Assembly (NCBI RefSeq): GCF_003049665.1
Contig: NZ_PYWM01000009.1
Location: 102,142-166,141 of the forward strand
DNA: 64,000 nt
DNA from: Lysinibacillus mangiferihumi
Lineage (GTDB): Bacteria > Bacillota > Bacilli > Bacillales_A > Planococcaceae
Direction of reading: 5' to 3'
Shown: positions 47,136 to 55,074 of the stretch, in pieces
How positions within the stretch are numbered: the first letter of the stretch is position 1
Layout of the letters: every line of letters begins with the position of its first letter
Translations under genes and position numbers: made by a program
The notes under the pieces: generated by a model
Seen by the model: the letters and a program-made list of their open reading frames with translations, nothing else
Told to the model about the DNA's origin: nothing
The model's database searches: none

Positions 47136-47954
47136 ATGCATACAGTTTGGAAAGGCAGTATTTCATTTGGTCTTGTCAACATACCAGTTAAACTACATGC
47201 TGCTACAGAAAATAAAGACATTAAATTACGACAACTTCATAAAGAATGCCATACACCTATTAGCTATAAGAAAGTATGTGAGGGTTGTAATCAAGAAGTA
47301 ACAGAAGAAAATATTGTAAAGGCATATGAGTATGCAAAAAATAAGTTTGTCGTTCTAGATGAAGAAGAGCTAGAGAACTTGCGTAAAGAAAACGAAGATA
47401 AGGCTGTTGAAATTATCGATTTTGTTAAATTAGGCGAAATTGACCCTATCTATTTTGAACGAACTTATTTCTTATCGCCTGATACTACAGGCAGTAAGGC
47501 ATATGCCCTATTGCGACAAACATTAGAAGAGTCAGGTAAAATTGGCGTTGCTAAAATTATTATTCGTTCGAAGGAACAGCTTGCGATTGTTCGTGTTTAT
47601 CAAAATGCCCTTGTAATGGAAACAATCCATTTTCCTGACGAAGTTCGTAGTGTGCAAGATGTTCCAAACATCCCAAGCGAGCCAACCATTGTTCAAAAAG
47701 AATTAGACGCTGCACTGATGCTAGTTGACCAGTTAACAACTGTATTTAATCCAGAAAAATATACAGATGACTATCGCAATGCTTTAATGGAACTTATCGA
47801 AGAAAAGAAAGCGACAAATTCAGTATCTGCCAGTGATAAGCGTCCTCTACCTGACAACGTTACTGATTTAATGTCAGCACTCCAAGCTTCTTTAGATAAA
47901 ACAAAAAAACCAACAACAAGAAAAAGAGCGACCAAAACGAAGAAAAATGCATAA
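47136..47954 (+). CDS. ku: DNA end-binding protein Ku
   Basis: A 272-residue bacterial Ku, which forms a homodimeric ring on DNA double-strand ends and recruits LigD. The opening HTVWKGSISFGLVNIPVKLH is diagnostic. The body has the usual length and includes KVCEGCNQEV, a Cys pair seen in many Ku proteins. The last 25 residues are rich in Lys, Arg and Thr, as in other Ku proteins whose basic tail contacts DNA. It is divergent from ligD with 93 bp between. The pair is likely used for repair in dormant or germinating spores. Confidence 0.97.
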   Translation: MHTVWKGSISFGLVNIPVKLHAATENKDIKLRQLHKECHTPISYKKVCEGCNQEVTEENIVKAYEYAKNKFVVLDEEELENLRKENEDKAVEIIDFVKLGEIDPIYFERTYFLSPDTTGSKAYALLRQTLEESGKIGVAKIIIRSKEQLAIVRVYQNALVMETIHFPDEVRSVQDVPNIPSEPTIVQKELDAALMLVDQLTTVFNPEKYTDDYRNALMELIEEKKATNSVSASDKRPLPDNVTDLMSALQASLDKTKKPTTRKRATKTKKNA

Positions 47955-47982
47955 AGGGTCGCTCACCAACCATAGGACGAAA

Positions 47983-48015
47983 GGCATCGAGAACTTATAT
48001 ACTCGATGTCTTTTT
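47983..48015 (+). terminator. Terminator after ku
   Basis: GGCATCGAG and CTCGATGTC form a stem followed by TTTTTC. Confidence 0.85.
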
Positions 48016-48102
48016 CTTGTGGTATAGCTAACCCCCCTTAAAAGGAAACGTATGTTTGTTCATCATGTTATAATTAGTATAAAAATTGATGGATGGTGTC
48101 TA

Positions 48103-49140
48103 ATGACCAGAGTAAATATTGAGGAACGTATGAATCACTATCGTGTTCAAGGGTTAAGTCTATTGGTAATTGAAAAGGGGCAGATTAGTCAAATAGTACA
48201 TTATGGATATCTTATGGCAGGAACTAGGCAAAAAGTAAATGACCAATCTCTTTTCAATGCCTGTTCTATAAGCAAATTTTTAACGAGCATGGTAGTAATG
48301 GTATTAGTGGAACAAGGCTATTTAGATTTAGATGAGGATGTCAATAACAAACTGAAATCGTGGAAGGTACCGGAAAATCAATATACGAAGCTAAAAAAAG
48401 TAACATTACGAAACTTACTTTGTCATCAATCTGGCATTATAGATCCAGCGAATAGTTTTTCAACTTTAAACGCTGCTCATGCGAAACCGTCAATGGTAAA
48501 TTTGTTAAATGGCACAACACCTTACTGTCAAAGCCCTATAGAAGTAAGTGGTGAACCTTGGCATGCATTTCATTATTCGGATGCTGGTTTTTGTATTATA
48601 CAGTTATTAATAGAAGATGTAATGGCACAATCATTTGACTCGATTATAGAGGAACATATATTTAAACCGTTAACTATGACACATAGCACACTTTCTACAA
48701 CATTTACATCATCAAAAGAACAAACTTTCGCTAGTGGTCACCACAAAAATGGAAAATCGGTGACAGATAACTACCCAATTTATCCTTACCCTGCTGCTTG
48801 TGGCTTATGGACATCCCCCGCTGATTTAGCTAAATTATTACTAGAGTTAATAAATGCTTTAAAGGGCTCTAGTAAAATCGGTATCTCTGCAAACCTAGTC
48901 GAAGAGCTAATTCAACCACAAGGTGCTAAAGAATGGGCTGGTTTAGGGGTATTCCTTGAGGGCTCAGGACAAGAAGTAGAAATCTCCTCCCTTGGCTGGG
49001 GTATTGGATTTCAATGTATGCTTGTATTTTTTCCTTTTATAGAAAAAGGAATGATTGTTATGACAAATACTGATTTAGGCGTCCATCAAATGCAAGGAAT
49101 CATAGGTGAACTATACAAATCACTTATCTCCTGTTCATAA
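48103..49140 (+). CDS. Serine hydrolase of the beta-lactamase/PBP4*-like class C fold
   Basis: A 345-residue cytosolic-looking protein of the beta-lactamase family. The catalytic SxxK is in ACSISKFLTS (about residue 53), and the YxN-like motif is HYSDAGF. Members include esterases and D-aminopeptidases, and no signal peptide is seen, so an antibiotic-resistance role is doubtful. The start may be ATG 48103 or an in-frame ATG at 48052 that has AAAGGAA in front. Its last 35 bp are repeated perfectly at 57508-57542, marking the edge of the island to its right, and its own terminator seems to be displaced to 57581. Confidence 0.85.
   Translation: MTRVNIEERMNHYRVQGLSLLVIEKGQISQIVHYGYLMAGTRQKVNDQSLFNACSISKFLTSMVVMVLVEQGYLDLDEDVNNKLKSWKVPENQYTKLKKVTLRNLLCHQSGIIDPANSFSTLNAAHAKPSMVNLLNGTTPYCQSPIEVSGEPWHAFHYSDAGFCIIQLLIEDVMAQSFDSIIEEHIFKPLTMTHSTLSTTFTSSKEQTFASGHHKNGKSVTDNYPIYPYPAACGLWTSPADLAKLLLELINALKGSSKIGISANLVEELIQPQGAKEWAGLGVFLEGSGQEVEISSLGWGIGFQCMLVFFPFIEKGMIVMTNTDLGVHQMQGIIGELYKSLISCS
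49106..49140. repeat. Left copy of a perfect 35-bp direct repeat (island boundary)
   Basis: The last 35 bp of the beta-lactamase-fold gene, including its TAA, recur without change at 57508-57542 in the same orientation. Flanking bases differ on both sides. Confidence 0.95.
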
Positions 49141-49164
49141 TTTAATTATGCAATAGATTTGGTT

Positions 49165-49420
49165 GAGGATAAGTTTTTAGTACAGTAATTACTTTCTTAT
49201 CCTCCATCTAATTCAATACTACAATAGGCAATATTTTCGCTCACCTTGAGAAAGTTTTTAAATAACTACCTAATTTAAATGCCATCTCTCCTGTAGTAGC
49301 ACTTTTAGGAGCTGTTCTCTTTTTGTAGTAGCCATTCGTTACAGGTCTTCCAGTACTTGCTGTAGCAAGTGCTAACAAAAGAATCCTTTACTTGGAAGAA
49401 TAAAATAACCAAATTTTAAA
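49165..49420 (+). pseudogene. Degraded coding remnant, possibly an EamA-type transporter end
   Basis: One frame from about 49281 reads AISPVVALLGAVLFL, two stops, then PFVTGLPVLAVA, which recalls the last spans of EamA-family exporters. A diverged copy of the same stretch lies at about 57080-57240. No functional gene is present in this 320-bp gap. The family call is a guess from a short string. Confidence 0.3.
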
Positions 49421-49462
49421 TAATAAATTGGGTTTTTACTTTTGAAACTTCAACAATCAAGG

Positions 49463-50689
49463 CTATTTGTCATTTCTATTTACACTCTCTGTTAAGGTTA
49501 AAGATCGAGAAGTCATTATACTTCCTACCGTTAGTATAATTAATAATAACAATGACATTTGAAAGGATGATAAATATACACTTAATACAATTGCCAGACG
49601 TGCCAGTATCTCAGCAAAATAGAACCCAATATTCTCAATTGCTGAGTATGAACCACGTTTAGATTCGGGAATTATTTTATATCGTTCGGTACTATAAACA
49701 GGTGAATAAATAATTTCTCCTACTGTAGCTAATATAATAGCAATTATAAGCGGTATTAATGTATTAAAATAACTTAGGCCGACATAACCAACTGTGTATA
49801 GTGTGAGCCCCAAGACGAGTACTCTTCCTGTTGATAGTTTTTCAACCAATTTAGTTATATTAAATGTGAAAAAAACAACTATTATCGTATTTAGAAGCAG
49901 TATAATAGAGTACATTTTAATTCCGTCAATGTTAATCTGTAATACATTCACTTCTTCAAAACTTTGCTTGAGTTTAATAGCAATATATGAATAAATTGAA
50001 AGTTCCCCAATCATTATTAGACTGAATCCAATAGTTAAAATCATATATCTTCGGTCTTTTATGGCATCCATATAGCTGCTGATACCATCCCTTAGAACAT
50101 TACTGAGTATTTTCGAACGTCTTTCAACGGAGATTTCAACAAACCATTTTATAAACGCTAGTGCAACTATAATGTATACAATAAAACCTATTGTAAATAA
50201 TAAAAATGGCTTGTAGCTATAAAAAAATCCGCCAATAACCGAACCAATTGCAACTCCTACATTAGTAATCCAGTAACTTAGTTTATAGACATATGACTCG
50301 TACTCAGTTATTGCATCCATAATTGCAGCATCCATAATCGGGGACTGTATTCCAAAGGCTATGGTAAATAGCAAGTAGCTGATACAAAATAACATTAAAG
50401 AACTAACCAGCAACCCAACTCCCATTAACAATAAGAAAATACTCATTAATATTTGAAGTAATACTATGTTCGTTTTCTTTCGATTGCTATCACTAACATA
50501 TCCCCCAATAAAGGAAAATGCCATTGAAATAACCACTGCTACGGTAAGAAATATTCCCGAAAATTTAACACTTATCATATCAGTTAAATACAATGCTACA
50601 AAAGGCATTGTTCCAGTAAATATAATTTCCTGAAAGAGATTTGAAACCAATCTAACCTTTAATGTTGTATTTAATTTGTTAAAGATCAT
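49463..50689 (-). CDS. MFS exporter of the E1/peptide cluster
   Basis: A 408-residue major facilitator with 12 hydrophobic spans and the typical loop-2/3 segment GGYVSDSNRKKTN. It is the last gene of the minus-strand cluster that includes the E1-like enzyme and the 15-codon peptide, about 170 bp behind the M3 homologue. MFS pumps (MccC, PaaC) export the products of microcin C and pantocin A clusters and protect the producer, so the same role is likely here. ATG follows AAGGAGTAGACACA. Confidence 0.82.
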   Translation of the reverse strand: MIFNKLNTTLKVRLVSNLFQEIIFTGTMPFVALYLTDMISVKFSGIFLTVAVVISMAFSFIGGYVSDSNRKKTNIVLLQILMSIFLLLMGVGLLVSSLMLFCISYLLFTIAFGIQSPIMDAAIMDAITEYESYVYKLSYWITNVGVAIGSVIGGFFYSYKPFLLFTIGFIVYIIVALAFIKWFVEISVERRSKILSNVLRDGISSYMDAIKDRRYMILTIGFSLIMIGELSIYSYIAIKLKQSFEEVNVLQINIDGIKMYSIILLLNTIIVVFFTFNITKLVEKLSTGRVLVLGLTLYTVGYVGLSYFNTLIPLIIAIILATVGEIIYSPVYSTERYKIIPESKRGSYSAIENIGFYFAEILARLAIVLSVYLSSFQMSLLLLIILTVGSIMTSRSLTLTESVNRNDK

Positions 50690-50857
50690 TGTGTCTACTC
50701 CTTAAGGGCTAAAAATAAGAATCTTTCTAGATATTCTGCATTAGCAAGCTCTACACTCTCCTTTTGATTAAATTTTCCGTCAAACATACAAATATTTTTC
50801 AAATCCTATAACTTCTTGCAATTGATATTGTATTTATTTTTATAAATATATTTGTTC

Positions 50858-52534
50858 TTATAAATTTATTAGCATATCTCTTATCTTTTTAAGTGTATAT
50901 TGATTTAAAATATTGAAATCCAAAGTACTAATTAACGCTCCAAAATACTCTACATCACTTATTTTTTCTCCATGACAAAAAAGATTGCTAATTTTCTTAA
51001 AATTTCGTTTGTGTTGAAAAACATTAAACGCAAATAAAAATGCGCAAATATATTGCAAATTATAATCTAAGTTTAGTCCCTCGTGTCCTTTTATCCAGTT
51101 ATATTTATTCATATTAAAATTTGTAAAATGTTCGTATTCACGAAAAGATTTTATAGTTGAATCGTAATAAATATTAATTTTATTTTTACTTAATATTCCT
51201 TCTCTTGCTTTTGAAGATAAAATATCTAAAATAGAAACGTATTCAAATGGTATAACATAACTATCCTTTAATAAATCAAGTAATTTTAACTTAAGGGAGT
51301 CCCTATTTAAACCATAATTGTTTCTATACAACAGATGATCTATTAATATAATTTCATTAATAAACGAGCTAAATTCAACCTTTAGTATTGATAATTCTGA
51401 ATACAATATTGACTCACTTTTTTGTGCAAAATATTGGGCTATAGCTCCCCCTAATTCATGAACTAGAGTAAATAAACTTTCTAAATCATGATTCCAATGC
51501 ATTATTATGTAAGGATGAGATGAAAAAGATGAATACGAGCGCGCCCCGAATTTTTTATTGATTGAGGAATCGAAATGTACCCATTTTTCTTTAAATGCCC
51601 TCTCCACCACTTGGATATAGTCTTCCCCCAAAATATTTAGTGCGTCTTTAATTATTAATTCCGCCATTTCTAGGGTAATATGACTATCTGTATTTATTGT
51701 ATAATACATATCGTGATAAGATATTTCAGGATATTCCAATAATCTCCTTTTAATATCTAAAATCTCTTTGGTTAAGCTTTTTACTCCAGACACTTGTTCT
51801 TTAAACTGTTCCTTCTTGATTTCAAATATGCATTCATTTAATACTTGTTCAGAATATGATTGATACCCTAATCTTAAAGAATTAGCGTTTTTTATCTGAT
51901 AGAAAATATTAATTATAAATGCAAAATCGTCTGCTCTCCTCGCTAAATGCTGAACTGCGTTTTGATAAACAGATTTTCTAAACGTCCTATCATTATTGTT
52001 TAATGCTGTTAATAGCTCATTATGTTTAATAATTATATTCTCGTGATTGTAATTGATTTTACATAAAAAATCACTTTCATATAATAAACTTTCATACTTC
52101 TTTTCAAGATCGAGTTGATAATATACATTTTCCAGAAAATCTTCGCCATCCTTTTTTATAAACATTTTCTTATAATATGTTTTAAATCTATATAACTTCG
52201 GATTAGTTGAAACAATCGAGATAATTGTTTCCAAATTACCCCTTATGAAATTGTTTAATACTTCCGTTTTGTAATATATAACTGTGTATAAATATTCAAT
52301 TTCTCGTAATCTATTCTTAATTTCATTATCTTTAATATTTAACTCAGTCTTTAATAAAATGTAGGTATGTAATTTATCTAAATCAGTATATATAGACTCC
52401 AGGTTTAATAGACAATATTCAATATTATTAGTGGAGAACTTGCAATTAAAAATCTTTTCTTTCACTAGATTATAATCTATATCCCACTTATCCAAAGAGG
52501 GATATAGCGCTCTCAAAAAATGATTTTCTTTCAT
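50858..52534 (-). CDS. M3 (oligoendopeptidase F-like) protein with a mutated zinc motif
   Basis: A 558-residue homologue of M3 peptidases such as PepF, all-helical and cytosolic, with the usual shape: helical N-terminal half, then the catalytic region around residues 340-410. The M3 zinc motif HExxH appears as HELGG (359-363): His359 and Glu360 are kept but the second His ligand is Gly363. The third ligand Glu387 is at the expected 24-residue distance (KVEFSSFINE). It should therefore bind zinc poorly and may be a pseudo-peptidase that holds a peptide. It follows the binding-protein-like gene by 5 bp and is part of the same unit. Confidence 0.85.
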   Translation of the reverse strand: MKENHFLRALYPSLDKWDIDYNLVKEKIFNCKFSTNNIEYCLLNLESIYTDLDKLHTYILLKTELNIKDNEIKNRLREIEYLYTVIYYKTEVLNNFIRGNLETIISIVSTNPKLYRFKTYYKKMFIKKDGEDFLENVYYQLDLEKKYESLLYESDFLCKINYNHENIIIKHNELLTALNNNDRTFRKSVYQNAVQHLARRADDFAFIINIFYQIKNANSLRLGYQSYSEQVLNECIFEIKKEQFKEQVSGVKSLTKEILDIKRRLLEYPEISYHDMYYTINTDSHITLEMAELIIKDALNILGEDYIQVVERAFKEKWVHFDSSINKKFGARSYSSFSSHPYIIMHWNHDLESLFTLVHELGGAIAQYFAQKSESILYSELSILKVEFSSFINEIILIDHLLYRNNYGLNRDSLKLKLLDLLKDSYVIPFEYVSILDILSSKAREGILSKNKINIYYDSTIKSFREYEHFTNFNMNKYNWIKGHEGLNLDYNLQYICAFLFAFNVFQHKRNFKKISNLFCHGEKISDVEYFGALISTLDFNILNQYTLKKIRDMLINL

Positions 52535-52539
52535 TCAAA

Positions 52540-53847
52540 TCACCAACCACAAAAAAATAATCCATTATCATCAAAAAGCACAGATGAAGCTCTGTCACTT
52601 ATGAGATAACGATGCTTTAATCTCCCAATTTCTATAAATAGCCCATGTTTTTTTAAAAATTTATCAAGACTGTTATTACTTAAATTGTTGTGGAACCATT
52701 TGTTTAACAAATTTATATATTCCTCAATATAGCAACTATCTATGTGGTTCATCTTCTCCATATAATAATCAATCTCATGCTGTGTGACAGGCGATACAAC
52801 ATGTATACATATATCGTAGTTATTGTCGTAGTATTCATTTAGATAAAAATCCATATCTCCAAATATTATTTTGGTAGTCATCCCCATGGTATTTAATGTA
52901 CTTATTAACCCCTTCGAAATTAAATTATTAGGATAATAATCAGAAAATAAAATTTTTATTTCTTTCTTATACTTGAAATTATCTATTTTATCTTCTTCTA
53001 AAATCCCCATTTCTAAGTTATCTACAATATCTATATCATCTAACACATCTAAATTTTTCTTAAAAAAATTTCTTATACTATTTTCTAAAATTTCTTTTAG
53101 GTCCTTTAAATCTTCTTTAAACTCTATCCGAAGCATAAGATTCGAATTTAGGCTCCTATAGCTCCTAAGGTCTTTAAATTTTAAAATATCTTTTCTCCTA
53201 AAAATAGTTGTGGAAGTAATATCAACCTTTGAAGAAAAAAAGTATTTAATATTATTATGTGGTTTATCATCAATGATAAACGATAATACCTTTTCTTCTT
53301 TATAATTCCTATGATATTTATTGGACCTAAATTTTAGTAAACAATCTGTTGACTCCTTTTGAAAGTAACCATAACTAATATCACTAGTTGGCTCTCCATC
53401 GATGAACTTAACTGGTACAAAATATATTGTTGAAAAAAGATGTTTATAATAATCGCTTTTAATTAATGAAGTAATGTATATTCGATTATTTTTTACTGTT
53501 ATACCTATATCATCAAGGTTATCCTTTTCTCCATCGAGATAATCTCTTACTCCTTCTATAAAATCTAAAGATTGGGATAATGGTAGACGATTTTTAATTA
53601 TGTAAAATAAAGTATCCTTAAAATCTTTAGGAGTACATTGCTCTCCGTTGGACCAATAAAATTCTTTAAAATCCAAAACAATTTGCTTACATTTACTTAA
53701 GTCTTTAACCAAGTTTTCAAAAAAACAGTCATTTTTCTTGATAAATAACGGTTCATATAACATTGAACATATTAAAGCAGAAGAATAATCGACCACATCA
53801 AAAGGTATTGAATTTTTTGGATAATCATCAAGTACAATCCTCATCAT
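52540..53847 (-). CDS. Cytoplasmic oligopeptide-binding-protein-like protein (SBP family 5)
   Basis: A 435-residue protein resembling family 5 solute-binding proteins of the OppA/SgrR kind. The early segment SSALICSMLYEPLF and the FYWSNGEQCTPKDFKDTL stretch match the family landmarks (usually WSDG-x-x-x-TAKD). It has neither a signal peptide nor a lipobox, so it should stay in the cytoplasm, unlike true transport receptors. Its ATG overlaps the stop of the frame-corrected E1 gene as ATGA, and the M3 homologue follows 5 bp later. It may bind the precursor or product peptide, by inference. Confidence 0.75.
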   Translation of the reverse strand: MMRIVLDDYPKNSIPFDVVDYSSALICSMLYEPLFIKKNDCFFENLVKDLSKCKQIVLDFKEFYWSNGEQCTPKDFKDTLFYIIKNRLPLSQSLDFIEGVRDYLDGEKDNLDDIGITVKNNRIYITSLIKSDYYKHLFSTIYFVPVKFIDGEPTSDISYGYFQKESTDCLLKFRSNKYHRNYKEEKVLSFIIDDKPHNNIKYFFSSKVDITSTTIFRRKDILKFKDLRSYRSLNSNLMLRIEFKEDLKDLKEILENSIRNFFKKNLDVLDDIDIVDNLEMGILEEDKIDNFKYKKEIKILFSDYYPNNLISKGLISTLNTMGMTTKIIFGDMDFYLNEYYDNNYDICIHVVSPVTQHEIDYYMEKMNHIDSCYIEEYINLLNKWFHNNLSNNSLDKFLKKHGLFIEIGRLKHRYLISDRASSVLFDDNGLFFCGW

Positions 53848-54751
53848 AGTACCTCTATTCTAAGTTTCAAAAAATCAATAATCTTTTTATTGTATAAAGG
53901 ATACTCATCTTGTATTTTAGTTAAATAAATAAATAAATACATCATATGCCAAAAAACTTCCTATAATTGAATTTGTAGGTGAAATAGATCCATTTATACC
54001 GTGTGTAAATAAATTCAAATTATTATATGGAAATTTGTTACTTTCATCATAAATTGGTCCCCATGTCCCTGTTTCAATTCCCACACTTGCAGAAACAAAC
54101 GGAATATTATAGTGCTCACAAAATCTGGCAATAATATACTCTATATCTCTTGGTTTATCTGCACAATTTACAATTATGTTCATATTTTCAAAATCTATGT
54201 TAGATAAATCATCGGGTTCTTTTACTTCTCTATCTATAGTCCTTATCTTTGTCCTTTTTAATACATTATTAATAATAGCTTCAGTTTTTCTTTTTCCAAT
54301 ATCCTCATCTTTATACAAGACTTGTCTATTTAAGTTACTAGCCTCTACAAAATCAAAGTCAATTACATAGAAATCCAATTCTTTGTAAATGTTCTAAAAC
54401 AACAGTCCCAGTACCACCTATCCCAACTATACCTATTTTTTTATTTTGTATTTCTTTTTGTATTTTTGTACTGGAAATATTAGGGGAATTCGCAATTGAC
54501 TCTATATAATATAAGTTATTCTGCAATGAAGAGTCTATAATACTGTAATCTTCATTATTGCAGACTAAATTGTTTTCCATTAAAAAAGATTTAACCTCAT
54601 CAGATATAGCTTTATCAAAATATCTATTGGACAGGATATTAAAATAGTATTTATTTACATCTTCAATAAGAAATTCAGTAGTTCTTTTATTAATTACTGT
54701 TACTTTCTGGTCTTCTCGGAACTTTATTATGACGTTATCTTTTAATCTCAT
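53844..54751 (-). pseudogene. MccB/ThiF-like E1 peptide-modifying enzyme gene with two frameshifts
   Basis: Frame one gives 104 residues of a leader-binding-like N-terminal part and KIGIVGIGGTGTVVLEHL, the ATP-binding Rossmann loop. Frame two continues from about 54370 with VIDFDFVEASNLNRQVLY, NCADKPRD and NSIIGSFLAYDVFIYL. At an (ATTT)4 tract it ends early, but a third frame carries on as TKIQDEYPLYNKKIIDF to a TGA at 53844 overlapping the next ATG. Adding 2 bp at the first site and removing one ATTT at the second gives a single 301-residue frame with canonical spacing. Such enzymes adenylate a peptide C-terminus, as in microcin C7. No paired zinc Cys are seen. As written, it is inactive. 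Confidence 0.85.
53923..53938. repeat. (ATTT)4 tetranucleotide tract inside the E1 gene
   Basis: AAAT four times on the plus strand. With four units the E1 frame stops at once; with three it reads through to a stop coupled with the next gene. Tetranucleotide tracts can change length by slippage. Confidence 0.85.
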
Positions 54752-54771
54752 AATTCAAACTCCTTCATATA

Positions 54772-54815
54772 GGGGGAGAGTAAAATATTATAAATAAATA
54801 CTTTTGTCTCCCCCC
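54772..54815 (-). terminator. Hairpin between the 15-codon peptide and the E1 gene
   Basis: GGGGGAGA and TCTCCCCC form an 8-bp GC-rich stem with a 27-nt AT-rich loop, starting 8 nt after the peptide stop codon. No long T run follows, so termination would be partial. A similar hairpin between mccA and mccB in microcin C operons gives more transcript for the peptide than for the enzyme. Confidence 0.65.
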
Positions 54816-54823
54816 ACATTTTC

Positions 54824-54871
54824 TTACGTACGTTTAACTACTTCACGTGATGATTTACGAGTTACTTTCAT
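54824..54871 (-). CDS. Candidate 15-residue precursor peptide
   Basis: Encodes MKVTRKSSREVVKRT, strongly basic, with one acidic residue. The ribosome binding site AAAGGGGTGAAAAA is one of the best in the region, which argues for real translation. It is the first gene after the promoter, just before the hairpin and the E1-like enzyme, the position of mccA. Known MccA-type peptides end in Asn, which the enzyme converts; this one ends in Thr, so either the chemistry differs or another residue is modified. It might also be a leader peptide. No homologue is known to me. Confidence 0.6.
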   Translation of the reverse strand: MKVTRKSSREVVKRT

Positions 54872-54904
54872 TTTTTCACCCCTTTTCTATTATTTTGCTT
54901 GATG

Positions 54905-54947
54905 TAATTTTATTTGCGTTATCTGACGTCACTCCCAAATAAAATTA
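54905..54947. promoter_or_regulatory. 12-bp inverted repeat operator of the E1/peptide cluster
   Basis: TAATTTTATTTG and CAAATAAAATTA are perfect complements 19 bp apart, with the palindrome TGACGTCA in between. It starts 3 bp beyond the minus-10, so it overlaps the transcription start. It may be a repressor site or a 5' leader hairpin. Confidence 0.65.
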
Positions 54948-54950
54948 TAT

Positions 54951-54980
54951 ATTCTATTGTATGCTAATTCTAAGTGTCAA
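54951..54980 (-). promoter_or_regulatory. Sigma-A promoter of the E1/peptide cluster
   Basis: TTGACA (54975-54980), 18-bp spacer, TAGAAT (54951-54956), about 80 bp before the peptide ATG. Confidence 0.7.
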
Positions 54981-55074
54981 CATTTTTCTACAAAAATTGC
55001 GTTATAGCATTTAGTTTATAACCTTACCTGTTAATCAATATGCCAACATCTTTTTTCAGTTGTAAATTTTAATA

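Noticed and set aside
48103..49140. A beta-lactam resistance gene
   Set aside because: The fold and SxxK are present, but there is no signal peptide and no typical KTG context that I can see; such proteins are often esterases or peptidases.
53923..53938. A programmed frameshift site in the E1 gene
   Set aside because: The tract needs loss of four bases, a poor fit to ribosomal slippage, and the second lesion upstream has no slippery sequence; mutation is the simpler reading.
54824..54871. The basic 15-codon gene as a ribosomal protein L36 fragment
   Set aside because: Only the first residues look alike; there are no Cys or His of the L36 zinc site, and the setting is a peptide-modification operon.
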